Of a DNA stretch of 64,000 bases, positions 21,721 to 33,061 are shown one piece after another. Positions within the stretch are counted from its first letter, which is position 1, and each line of letters starts with the position of its first letter. Source of the DNA: Dermatemys mawii (Eukaryota; Chordata; Testudines; Dermatemydidae). The position numbers and the translations under genes were made by a program. The stretch is from NCBI GenBank assembly GCA_007922305.1, contig ML677330.1:73808-137807 (forward strand). Reading direction: 5' to 3'. The notes below the pieces were generated by a model. The model ran no database searches, was not told the DNA's origin, and saw only the letters and a list, made by a program, of their open reading frames with translations.

Positions 21721-23905
21721 AGGATAACAATAATAACAACAACAACAGAGAGTATATTGGTCATTATTATTCACTGCCAGAGGCTATTTTCAGCCATTTG
21801 CTAAGATGACTTACAAAGTCCTGTGCTGGGGATAAAAAGGGATGATTACTATTGTGGACTAAAAGAGAGAGACAAGAAGAAACAAATAGAAAAAACATCC
21901 TGTTAATTACAAAAAAAAAAAAATCCCCAAACATCACAGACAGTAATGTATAGCTTTAATATCAGGGACAGATGGGGCTGTCATCCCTTGGCTGCTTATC
22001 ACCTAGCTAAAACACCATCTCACAATACCAGTCCCATCTCCTAGTGTGTAGTTTGCTGCTGTAAATACAATAAGCACTTATTTATTGAAACAGGAGATGC
22101 TAAAACTTCCAGACGTGTCATTAAAAAGAGCGGCCAACCTCTTGTGCACACTGACCACATTCCATACCCACCACAGGACCGGTAGCACCAGATAGGCCCC
22201 AGAGCTGGGTTGGAAGAACAGGGATGCTGCATTGAGGTGTTGTAGAGATCTTTGCATAGATGTGCTCAGACCATGTCGGCTATGGACATTACAACTCGCT
22301 CACATCAGCACTAAATCTCACCAAATTAAAGATGGAAAAGGAAAACAATCTACCAAATATTCTTTACAAGATGGCCCAAATCAATCCCTGGTCTATCTCC
22401 TTTAACTTGAGTGGGTTTTCACCAAGGATGAAATGGACCCAACAACTAATAAAACTAGACACTATGAATTACTGATAAAACAGCATGATCAAAACATTAA
22501 CAGATGTCTTGTGATCTGTTACATATGATAGTGCCTCAACTCTTGGGCCTAATCCTAATCTCACCCTTGGTTTATACCCCTCTAATTCAGTTGTGTTTGT
22601 TGAGTATTATTACTATGTATTATTACCACAGAACTAAGATGCCATATTTAACTTTGATGATCCCACAAATATTAAGGGTCAAATTTCCAAAAAATTGTTT
22701 TAGATATTCCATATATAATTATCATGCATGCATATATAAAACAGGCATTGATTTGTGTGTGCCAGTCATATAGCTGGATGCCTAAATATGCAATGTGTGT
22801 ATGCAAATAGGATCACTGCATACAAAACTTATGATTAAATGCAGAGCTGAAGCTAAGTATTTGGCCCATAAGATGCAAAAGTTTGGGTTTCCATCCATAA
22901 AATCAGCAATGTGCTATCAACATTTCTGCAAGTTGTTCCCCATAAGAGTATCTAAGGTCCACTGACACCTGACATTTCTCAGAGAGTGAGGGGGGAATAC
23001 TCTTACACCTCCTCCCAAAAATATATTCACACGCTACTCTCAAAGCACCATGCTGCACCATGGTATTGGAGGCTGTGCCTTTAAAAAAGCTCAACTTCCC
23101 AGAGAAAGATCTGGGCAGGGCACTGTGATGTTCGTATTGCTGTGTACAGCCAGTTGGAACTGGACTGAGAGTAAAGCAGAGCTCTTACAAGCACTTGTAT
23201 GATCCCTGAAACCAATTCAGTGCAGCTGCAGCTTGGTCCCACTGCATCTCCTCCTTGTGCACAGCAAGAGTTGCCTACAGGTGGTGGAAACTTACATGCA
23301 CCTAATCCCTCTCTCTGGCAGTGTAACAGAGCAGCCCTGGAGCACCCTCTCATGGCTCAAGGTGACCCCACAATCATCCCATCCTCAGTTTCCCCATCGT
23401 TCGGTTCCTCAAACTCCATCTTAGTTCAATTATGTACTTACAGTGGGCTAATTTATTAACATAAATGTTTCCAAAATAACACAAAGTCAAAAAATATATG
23501 CCATCACCATAACGCAAAACCCAGGTTCTTCTTCAGCCTCCCTCTTCTATGGTGAATTCCCAGTTTCTCCTTTAAAGCCCAGACCAAAAGTGCAAAATAA
23601 ACTGTGTCCATTTACCCTGTGTTCACTAAAAATGCAACGTAGCCAGGGCCCACCCACCCCTAGCTTATGTTCTGATTCCTCCTGGGTTCTTCCCACTGCC
23701 CTGTTCCTTGTACAGAACTCTGGCTCATAGGAAGTGCTTTTTGTAGCTTCACAACTGGAACATAAGAGGCAGCAATGGCAGCCGCTGAGAAACATCGAGG
23801 CAGTTAATGAAGACAAAAGAAAGGAGAGAATCGTTTGCAAAGACTCAACTTCCTTTTCGACATTCATGAATCACAGATATCACCAACAGTGCATCGATTA
23901 CAAAT
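21721..23905. other. Unique DNA, no gene seen
   Basis: Begins with a simple 'aacaataataacaacaacaa' stretch (21724-21745) and a 13-A run near 21911. The part from 23300 to 23870 is more GC-balanced and has open frames up to 106 codons without motifs. Confidence 0.4.
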
Positions 23906-23907
23906 AA

Positions 23908-24556
23908 GGCTAAGATTTTATCTCAGTTATTTTTAGTAAAATTTATGAACAGGTCACGGGCAATAAACAAAAATTCACAGAGCTTGTGACCGGTCCAGTA
24001 CTTTACTAAAAATAACCAGGGATGGGGAGGCAGAGCTAGTTACGGAGGAGAAATGGAGTTCCATGGGGGCAGGGACTGACAAGTTGAGCACAGCCCCAAC
24101 TCCAGTGGCCACAGAGAGGGCACAGGCACGGGGGCCACATGGCTCTCGGTGCAGCTGTCGGGAAGGGGCACATGGCCTCAGCTGCAGCCCCTGGTGAAAA
24201 CCGCGAGGCTGGGGCGAGCATCCCTGGCTGAAACCCCCATCAAGCCTGGGACACCGTGGGACCAGGGTATGCAGCCCCAGCTGCAGACCTGTGGCTGAGG
24301 CATGGTCCTGGCAGCAGGCCCCGCCAAGCCTTACGTATTGCGGGGCTGATGCACGTGGCCTCAGCTGTAGGCCCCAGTGGAAGCCTACAGTGCACATGGT
24401 GCACATGGCCCCACCTGCAGGGCCTGGCTCAAGACGCGGGCTGTAGGGTCCTGGTTCCAGCCAGCCCCAATTGCAGATCAAGGCCCACAGTCCCGCCACC
24501 TCCTAGAAGTCACAGAAGTCTGTGACTGCCATCACCTCCATGACTAAATCATAGCC
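23908..24556. mobile_element. MITE-like element with inverted ends and an internal stem-loop; superfamily unknown
   Basis: The ends 'ggctaagattttatctcagt' (23908) and 'tgactaaatcatagcc' (to 24556) are imperfect inverted repeats. A 35-base arm at 23926-23960 ('gttatttttagtaaa...') pairs imperfectly with 23983-24017 ('...tttactaaaaataacc'), giving a long stem-loop near the left end. The interior 24030-24480 is GC-rich and explains the 174-codon open frame on the minus strand, which is not a gene. The flanking trinucleotides TAA and TTA are not identical, so the target duplication is unproven. Confidence 0.6.
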
Positions 24557-27108
24557 TTACTTATAAAGCAAGGCAGGAGCTTCCGCTTTCCAGAACTCAT
24601 CTTTCCTGTTGCAAGGAGAGAGCAATCCCCTTGCTACAATTTGAGCAACTGGAATCATAAATTTGAAGTAATCAACCCTTCAGATATAACACACACTGCA
24701 AATTAAGGGCATTCAATGGGAATGCATAAAACAAAACAAACATAACAAACAACAAAACAATAAAGCATATAGAAACCAGTCAGCACACATCCTGATCAAG
24801 ATTGGTAACACCAACTAGTGATTTTGGCTGCTTTAATTTCTGGGTGCTCAGCTGACAGCCTCTAAAAGCAGGTCTGGCTTTCAGAAAGTGTTGAGCATCC
24901 ATCTCTGAAAATAAGGCCTTCCCAAGGTGTCTCAAAAGGGAAACTTGAAAACAGAGGCACCCCAAATCACTAGCTACTTTTGAAAATCTTGGAAATGGTT
25001 TAAGCTCTGGGCATACCAAGTGATATTGCTCTATGCATGGGCGTGTTTAGAGCCTTAAAGTTTGCAAAGGACCTAGAGTTCCTTTGGATGAAAGATGATA
25101 TGGATTATATAAGTACTAATCAATCCAGTCACCAGACTTGTTTCTCCAGAAAACCTTTAATGATGCTTTCATTCTGAGGATAACCCTCTATTGCCTGTTT
25201 GCAGGAAAGCTGGAAAAACCAGAGACTAATTAGTAAAGAAAAGTCTATAAGACTGGAAATAATCTCTGAAGGGAAGTGCATGAAGCCCTATCAGCGCCAT
25301 CTCAGAAACGGGCTATAAAAAGGAAACTGCTGTATTGGTATGGTGACTGGAGAGTGATAGGAAGCAGTGAGGGCAGAGAGACATCTTAAGCAGCTTCCCT
25401 TAACTGCCCCTAGCCTCAAAATTATGAGACTCCAGACAATGCTGGACAAGAGATTCAACATCCAGAGATGGCCTACAACAAGGGAAGGCAGAGCCAGCAC
25501 AGAACAGATGGGGCACACTTTTCAGAACAAGCCCGCTGACAGGCTGCAGTTCACCAGGAATAACTCTCAGCACCAGCCTTTTGCAAACGAGCACTGGAGA
25601 TAGCTCCTTAACCTTCCTCACAGTAGTCAACTAAAGGTTTTGATGTGGTGTGCGGGCTGGGAGAGAGAGAGGAAAAATAGATAAGGGTCAATTTACCTGT
25701 CTAGCCATCTTAATACAAGGTGGGGTTGTTAACAAATGAACAAAGATAGTAAAGACAAAGATTGCAGAGATAAAAACAATTAAGTAGAGAAAAAGCAATG
25801 AGGGTTACATTAAAAAAAATGTATAAAACTCCCAAATATGCATGTTGTAGCCTTTCCCACCCCCACTCTTTGTTTATTTTTGACATTTTATATTGTAAAC
25901 TCTTCAGGGCAGGGACTCTCTCTTCCTATGCATTTTTAGATCACGCACTGATTACTACATATTACAGTAACAGGCTGTCAAAAGGTTGTGAATGGGATGG
26001 AGATGGGCTGTGATCCAATCTAAGCAAGAGAATGTGGTACACACTCCAAAAGTTTTCAGCACCCTGAGGATAGAAAATTTAGGTCTTTTCCTCTCTAATG
26101 TTTAGGATTTTTGATGCCAGCGCAAATTCTCCAGCTGATCTTTGAGCAAGCAGGGCTTAAGACCAGCCCCGTGAGTTCCCTGCCATTTAAATTATTTACA
26201 CACCCCATCAAAACAGTTCTCCTAATTGAAGCAGAGGTCAGAGTTTGTATTTGTCTCATGCCAAAAACATGTCCTTCGACAGAGTATCGTGACTGTAACC
26301 AAGGAATGGTGGTATCCAATTTTTAAGGAAGGGACACAAAGTACATGACCTGGCTCCCCTAAAGAGAAGAAACATTTTGTTTTACTGTAGGGAGAATTCC
26401 CTAATTATAGCAAAAAATGATCAGGTCACTGCCTTCTATAGGCAGCATTTCATAGATCTTAAAAGAAGAAACCCCTCTGCAGACATCAATCAAAAGACTG
26501 GATATTACAGATCCTTTTCAATAAAACTTTGGTTACCTCCTACATAGTGTGATTTTCCTCCAAATATTTCTTCATAGGAGGCATGCACTGTGAGGCTGCT
26601 GCACAAGACAACAGCATATACCGCAACTCTGCCACAAATGGTTTGTAGGAGGGGAGTGGGAGAGTAGGCAGATGCACAATAAGACAAAAAAGAACAGAAC
26701 ACCAGAGAAAAATGTGTCTTTTCTGAAACATATTTGTCATCATTAATGCCATAATTTAGAAGCCAGATCTCTGGGATAATTTAATTGGCTCCAACAGGTT
26801 TTCATCTGGAATGATTTGGCACCACGAGTTCACATTGTACAATGTTCTGTGTATTTTTTGCATGCAGTGTGCGTTTTAGAGATCCTACTTGTGTCATGGG
26901 ATCTACTAGTTGTGTGGGTACTTAATTACAGCTGGAGTCCTCCCTGGCCTGGTTTAAAACTCAAGGACAAATAATTAGCCTCCTGGCTTGATCCCCTGAT
27001 TATAAACATTGGCATCACACCAGACATATCAGTGGAGGGAAGATTTTGGACCCATCAAAGATTCCTCTGCATCCCCAACAATCATGGAGATAGGTGTGAG
27101 GAGGAAGG
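24557..27108. other. Unique DNA with old repeat fragments, no gene seen
   Basis: An L2/MIR-tail-like fragment lies at 25885-25965 ('cttcagggcagggactctct'). A block at 24920-24990 ('acttttgaaaatcttgg') resembles another old interspersed repeat, also seen near 36100. Open frames of 70-79 codons show no domain. Confidence 0.4.
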
Positions 27109-27116
27109 GTCTAGAG

Positions 27117-27901
27117 CAGGGGAGGACAAACTTTTTGGTCTGGGAACCACACTGGGTTTCCAAAATTGTATGGAGGGCTGGTTAGAGTAGGCTGTGCTTC
27201 CCCAATCAGCCAGGCATGGCCTGCCACCAGTCCTTATCTGACCCTGTCCCTCTTCTCACCCCCTGATGCCCCCACAGAATTCCTGCCCCATCCAACCCCT
27301 CCCCGTTCCCTCTCCCCTGAAAGCCAACACTCCTGGGACTCCTGCCTGCCCCTTCAACACCTCCCTGTCACCTGACCACCCCTGGACTCCCAGCTCCTGA
27401 TTGCCCCCTGTCGTCCCATACAGCCCCCCTCCTTCCTGACTGCCCCCCCAAGACCCCTGCCCCCATTCAACTTCCTCCCCCGTGTTCCCTGCCCTCTGAC
27501 CAGCCCGAACCCTATCAACACCCCCACCCCCGACCACCACCCCAAACTCTTCTGCCCTCTATCCAACCCCTCACCCCTGCTCCCTGCCCCCTTGCCATGC
27601 TGCCTGGAGCACCAGTGGCTGGCGGTGCTACAGCCGCATCGCCCAGAGCACCAGGACAGGCTGCCATGCTGCCCATTTGGAGCCAGCCATGCCACTGTAC
27701 ACCACAGAGCACCGGGTCAGGCCGCAGCTCTGCTGCCCGGCAAGAGCTTGCAGCTCTGCCGCCCAGACCTTTGTGCCAGTGGTGCAGTGAGCTGAGGCTG
27801 TGGGGCAGAGGGAACAGTAGGGGAGGGCCAAGAGTTCAGGAGCTCAGCAGAGAGTCCCATGTGCCAGATGCGTCCCGTGAGCCGCAGTTTGCCCACCACT
27901 G
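27117..27901. mobile_element. Long hAT-type non-autonomous element, C-rich interior
   Basis: The left end 'caggggaggacaaac' and the right end 'gtttgcccaccactg' are inverted repeats with mismatches. The flanks 'gtctagag' (27109-27116) and 'atctagag' (27902-27909) agree at 7 of 8. At 785 bp it is about twice the length of its relative at 5131. Much of the extra is a Pro-codon-like C-rich tract on the plus strand (27230-27600) that produces several stop-poor frames on both strands. No transposase motif was seen. Confidence 0.85.
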
Positions 27902-28227
27902 ATCTAGAGGCCAGGTAGACTGGCAGGGAAGATGAAGAGTGGCTGAAAAATGTTCTAATGGTTGTGTGAGGGACAAGAGGGCGGATGATGGAGTAAGAAT
28001 CTGTTACACCAATTACCAACTACGATGGGGATAGTGCCCCCCACCCACTGACCTCCTAGCACCCAGGAAGAGAGAGAACCAAAAAGCAGGTTTGGATGAA
28101 AACAACTAATAACTGGCAAGGGTGTGGCTTAAAAAAGGACTCATGACCTTTTAGAAAAAAGGTCAAATGAAATTTAGACTTGCTCATACAGTGCAGCATA
28201 CCTCTTACACATACAGCTAACTAACTA

Positions 28228-28315
28228 GGGGCTTGTCTACACTTACCGGAGGATTGACCCTGCGGTAATCGATGCATCGGTGGTAGATTTAGCGGATCTA
28301 CTGAAGACCCAACTC
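28228..28315 (+). mobile_element. Truncated PIF/Harbinger-type MITE
   Basis: Begins 'gggcttgtctacacttaccg' and continues 'gaggattgaccctgcggtaa' and 'tcgatgcatcggtggtagat', the typical left half of Chompy-like elements. The right end is absent. After about 28315 the sequence is unrelated. Confidence 0.75.
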
Positions 28316-30532
28316 AACAAATCTCTTGTGATTAAAAAGAAACTATTGTATTTGATTTCCCAGAGAAAGGGAGATGCATTTCAACTGAACTGTCTGATCA
28401 AGCTGAAAAATTCAGAATACATTTTTTCCTAACCCCTGTGTTTTTCTGACTAACCTGGATTTGTGTGGTCCAGTACTCAATTATCTTCAGAAATTCCTCC
28501 AGCTATAGTATTTTGGCTCAGACTACAGTAAATATAGTATAACCCAATTTAGCAGGAAATATTTATCTTTCAGAATCCAGAGCTGTTACCTCATAGCTGA
28601 GCCCTACAGGGTCGGACAAACCAGGAAATTCACACAAATGGTCACAAACCTGAAACTGACCTATACCTTTACAGCAAGATCACATGGGGGGAAACTGGAT
28701 TCGCTCAAATGGGAACCAAGTCCAACATCAGTAGCTGGGAATCCATGTGACCCAGATCGCATAAAAAGATTACTGAAAGCTTTCAGTTTGAACTTAGAAG
28801 AATTCACATAGTCAGCACTACTCAAGAATCCCTGGTTGTACATGTAAAAATGTGCATGCATTTCTGCACCACTTACGTCATTCAGGTGAGTCCATTCAAA
28901 CCCTGAATTAAACGTTTATCAGTACATATGTACGCAAATCAGGATTTGTGTGGACACAACTCAAGCAGACACTCTTTAAAATCTGACCCTAAACATAATT
29001 CACACCAATGTGATTATTCCCCAAATAAGGGAAGGATGACAAAATAAATAGCCATTTTCTATAGTTTACATTGTGTAAAAATGCAGAGTGCAAATATATG
29101 AGGCATCTTTTAGTCTGTGATCTCTATGCAAATGTTAACTGTAACGTTAGTCACAGTAATCTGGATAATGCTGGAGATTATGATGGGTGGATTTTACCTT
29201 CCCAACTGCTCCACACTCCACTTGTACAGAGTGAGTATCTGAGCTTTCTGTATCTGGTCTGGATGTCACCCTCAGAGAGTACACACAATTTTCCATTAGT
29301 TCTCACTAACTCTTATCTTGTAGGTATGACTCAAACTATGGAGAGCAGTTCTAAACACACCTGCAACTCCGTGTCTTCAGCAGCCAAAGCCACAATTTAC
29401 AGTCTGTTGAATCAGAAGCTTTTTATAAGTACAGGTTGGCTAGAACAGCCTGACCTAAAGCCAGCAGTACATCTAAATCTTTTCTTTTGTTTAGTGCAAG
29501 CAAATCTGTATAAAAGAGAGATTAAATGATGTACTACAATACTTTTCAGGATATCGATAGCCAAAGCCTGCCTTAGCATTTTTGGGATTGCTTTCAAAGC
29601 AAGTTTTTGCCATTGTTCATCACAACCCCAGCTATATCAGATTCCCGATCATATAGGTCTTAGGAGAAAGGGCTGTGCTAAGGATTCTCAGAAGAGTTAG
29701 CAAGATGAGTCTCAGACATGCCACAAACTTAACCACATTGTTACACATACAGACTAGGTGGGTTGATGGTGAGTAAGTAGGTAGAAGTACTCAGCTACTT
29801 GTTTCATCCAAACAGAGGTATTTGCATGTATCAGCTTAAGTTTCATAATGAAACAGGACTAGAAACTTACTTTAAAAAAGAAGAAAGTTCAGACTGCTTA
29901 ACATTTTCATTTCCCCAAAATCACAAGGACCTGTGGCCCTGGGCTTCATGGGATCCAAAGTCTGAATCTGCCTATAGAAAGACTAGATTTACTACACAGA
30001 ATTTGCATTTCCTTACACTAAACATAGATAGCTGGACTGTGCCTTCAATGCACATTATTTTATTGGGGACAACAGTAGATGGATGGAGTGGCCTTGTTTT
30101 AGGGAATCCCATATGTCTGACTCAGCAGAACTGTATTCCTGGGGTTCTCATGTAGTTCACACTAGAGCTGCATCTCTTCCACCCTTTGAAATGGTGCAGC
30201 ACATGTTGCCCTTTGTAATAATCAAGCTCTGATGGGTAGACTTGGCTTCATCCCGGCCTATCCCATAGGGAGGCTAGCACCATGGACAGAGCTAGCCTGG
30301 GATAGTGGTTCTTGTGTGGGGTGGACAGGAAGAGAGAGAAGGTCCTGGGAAATCCTTCCTGCACTCTGTGCAACCGCAAAGGGCCAACCACAACTGAGCC
30401 CATGAAACAATCCCATCAAATAAATATGTATTAAAAGGTGTTGATGCGCTGAGACTACTGCGTATTATGCTGATCGATATTATCTCACTGTTTCCTTATA
30501 CTCCCTGGCTCTCCATGTTCCTCTATTGTTTT
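28316..30532. other. Unique AT-rich DNA, no gene seen
   Basis: Includes a 152-codon plus-strand open frame (29071-29529) and a 118-codon one (29799-30155). Both lack recognisable domains and are amino-acid mixtures expected from AT-rich non-coding DNA. Confidence 0.4.
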
Positions 30533-30660
30533 TTGTCTTAGATTGCAAATGCTTTGGGATGGAAACTGTCTTTTTGTTTTGTGTTTGTACAGCATCTACC
30601 ACAATGGGGTCCTGGTCCATGATTGGGGCCTCTAAATACTACAGTAATATTCTATATAAT
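30533..30660 (+). repeat. Ancient interspersed repeat, L2/MIR-tail-like (best copy)
   Basis: 'gatggaaactgtctttttgt', 'tgtacagcatctaccacaat', 'ggggtcctggtccatgattg', 'ggcctctaaatactacagta'. This is the clearest of four copies in the window. Confidence 0.6.
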
Positions 30661-31932
30661 GAGTTAAACATCACAAACAGAAAACTGAAAAATGCTTCAG
30701 AAAGTTGAACTGCAGCATAATTGACCTTTTAAGGGGATAAAATTCTGACCTTAGTTGACTTTGTGTACATTCAGCAGACTGCATTTACAGCCAATAATTT
30801 GGGTCTGTTATACAGGCATCTGCATTAATAAGAATAATGCTCTTCTACCCAAAAAGCACTAGAAACCTGACCATCTGTATCATTCTCTGCTCAAACACTG
30901 TGTGAACGGCAAAGACCAAGGAGAATAAGAATAGTCTTTGGAATTTTTATCAATAGAAATTAATATTGGAACATGGACATTAAAGATGAACTTGAACTGA
31001 AATCCCAAATCCAAACCTCATGAAAATTTAATTGTTTAGAATCTATATCTGAATATTGTGGCATGAACCAATCTCCACTGAAATGAGATTTCAGATAAAC
31101 AGGACAAACACAGTGTATTTCCTCTGATATGTGTCCACGGAAATGAATGGAGAATGATAGCCCCCTGCTGGGCAAGCCCTATTAAGTCAGTGAAGGGAAT
31201 AGTTTTTGAGGAGTAAGTGCTGTAATGAGTAGCCAAACTCTGTAAAAGGGATTGTTCCAATCAGGATCCCATTAGTAAATTTACAAGGTTAGTCACAACT
31301 CACATGAAAAACTTTAAAAGAGTTCTGAGAGATCTCATCAGCAGTATGGTTTGTTAATTAATATGATAGTAACTTCTAGTGAGGACAATGCACAAATATT
31401 TGTGTATTGTCTACACTAGATTTTACATCTTTGTTAGCTAAAACAACTAAAAATACAAGTGTTGACATAACCCTGGGCCTAGGCAGAAGAACTGCCTGAA
31501 CACAAGATAAAGTTACACTCAAATGAGGGTGGTGTGCACAAAGTTTCAAACATATTCATTACATTGTTGTTAAAGAAACATGGCTTTGGATAAATGCAGT
31601 TACATGTGTTGACTTGATTATACAGTTATTTCATGGAACACTTGCAAATACAATCTGAGTGTTCCCCTGTGCACATGAAGAATGACATTTAAATGACCTA
31701 CAACTGTCTTGGGCAGTGTTGTTCTTGGACTTTGCTAGAGGGGACTCGCAACATTTTTTTTTAAACAGTATTTGACTAGTAGGCTAGGTTCTTTGTTTAG
31801 TAAATACCTGATCATATTTTCCAGCCTTTTGTAACCTTTATAAACTAAAATCAATATTTCACAGACTAAAGATAAAGTCACTTTTGAATCACAAAGACAT
31901 CAGGAACCATAGAAGGTCTGATTTATTGCATT

Positions 31933-31976
<44 letters not shown>

Positions 31977-32714
31977 TGCATTGAGGTTCTATTTTTAAAA
32001 ATTTGTCTTTAGCCTAGTGTTTGCTAAATTCCAGACTACAGCAATTTTTAAAAACAGCTGAGTTCCAATTCCTTGTATATTGGATTTTACAATAAAAGAT
32101 TGCTCATAGACAATTAAATGGCAAATGGGAACAGTGCTGGTACACACACTAATGAATTTCCAATATTTGTGTGGATTTCAAAGACTTTGGAATATTACTT
32201 TTATATGGATTCTGCCACCCACTCATCAGTAGAATTCTTAATTATCTCAGCAGTTTTACAACATTCAATTTTGGTTTTAAGAAGTTAATTTTAGATTATT
32301 TTGAATGACCTTTGTCAAGAAACAGCTTGACTTCTTGTCAAAGGGACTTTTTTGATCAATTCCAGAGCACTACATTTGAAGCAGGACAGCAGCCCTGAGT
32401 ACATTATTTTCTTATCGAAACAGATCAAAATGGCTTCGGCAATGACAGTGGGCTCTTACATCAGCATGTAGGTCAATTACTGTTTACATCAGACTGGAGT
32501 GATTGGTCTTCTTTTGGGTCTGTGCTTAAGACAAAAAATATTGTAAACAGCCTTCTAGAACTGAGGCTACTGCATTTGATCTAATTAGCAATATAAAGAG
32601 GAGTTAGGGTAGTGGGAGTGTAATGGGGAGGCACAGTATTCTCTGATAAGATGGACCCTGTCCTGCTCACTTTGGCTCTGCTACAAGAAGCAATAGAGCA
32701 TGCATGGATATATA
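30661..32714. other. Unique AT-rich DNA with a (TA)20 tract
   Basis: No gene is seen. The (TA)n tract is listed separately. Confidence 0.4.
31935..31975. repeat. (TA)20 microsatellite
   Basis: Twenty uninterrupted TA units. Self-complementary, so prone to cruciform extrusion and length variation. Confidence 0.97.
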
Positions 32715-32722
32715 TACTACAC

Positions 32723-33053
32723 CAGCAGTTCTCAAACTGTGTTTCGGGAACACAAAGTGGGTAGCAACTCCATTTTAATGAGGTCATCAGGGCTAGCATT
32801 AGACTTTTTGGGGCCTGGAGCTGAAGCTCAAAGACTTCAGCCCTGGGCAATGGTGCTCAGGCTTCAGCTTCAGCCCTGGGTAGCAGGGCTCGGGTTACTG
32901 GCCCCCTGCCCAGGGCTGAATTCCTTGGGCTTCTGCTCTAGCCCCCCACCCGGGGCTCAAGCAGCCTCAGGCTTCGGTTCCCCACCTTGGGGTCATGTAG
33001 TAATTTTTGTTGTTAGAAAGGGGTTGCTGTGCAATGAAGTTTGAGAACCACGG
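32723..33053. mobile_element. hAT-type MITE
   Basis: The left end 'cagcagttctcaaac' and the right end 'gtttgagaaccacgg' are inverted repeats with two mismatches, of the same type as 4606-4895. The flanks 'tactacac' (32715-32722) and 'cactacac' (33054-33061) agree at 7 of 8. The interior has repeated 'cttcagccctggg' type units (32836-32920). Confidence 0.88.
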
Positions 33054-33061
33054 CACTACAC

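Noticed and set aside
23975..24499. 174-codon minus-strand open frame, Gly/Ala/Pro/Cys-rich
   Set aside because: It lies wholly inside the GC-rich interior of a repeat element, where stop codons are rare. No domain, exon border or codon pattern supports it.
27166..27902. Multiple overlapping open frames of 65-113 codons on both strands
   Set aside because: They are by-products of the C-rich hAT interior. Overlapping frames in five phases argue against any being real.
29071..29529. 152-codon plus-strand open frame
   Set aside because: AT-rich, no recognisable motif, no splice or promoter context, and a length that can occur by chance in 64 kb.
31935..31975. Origin of replication or matrix-attachment site at the TA tract
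   Set aside because: A pure (TA)n microsatellite has no additional initiator motif, and nothing beyond AT-richness supports such a call.
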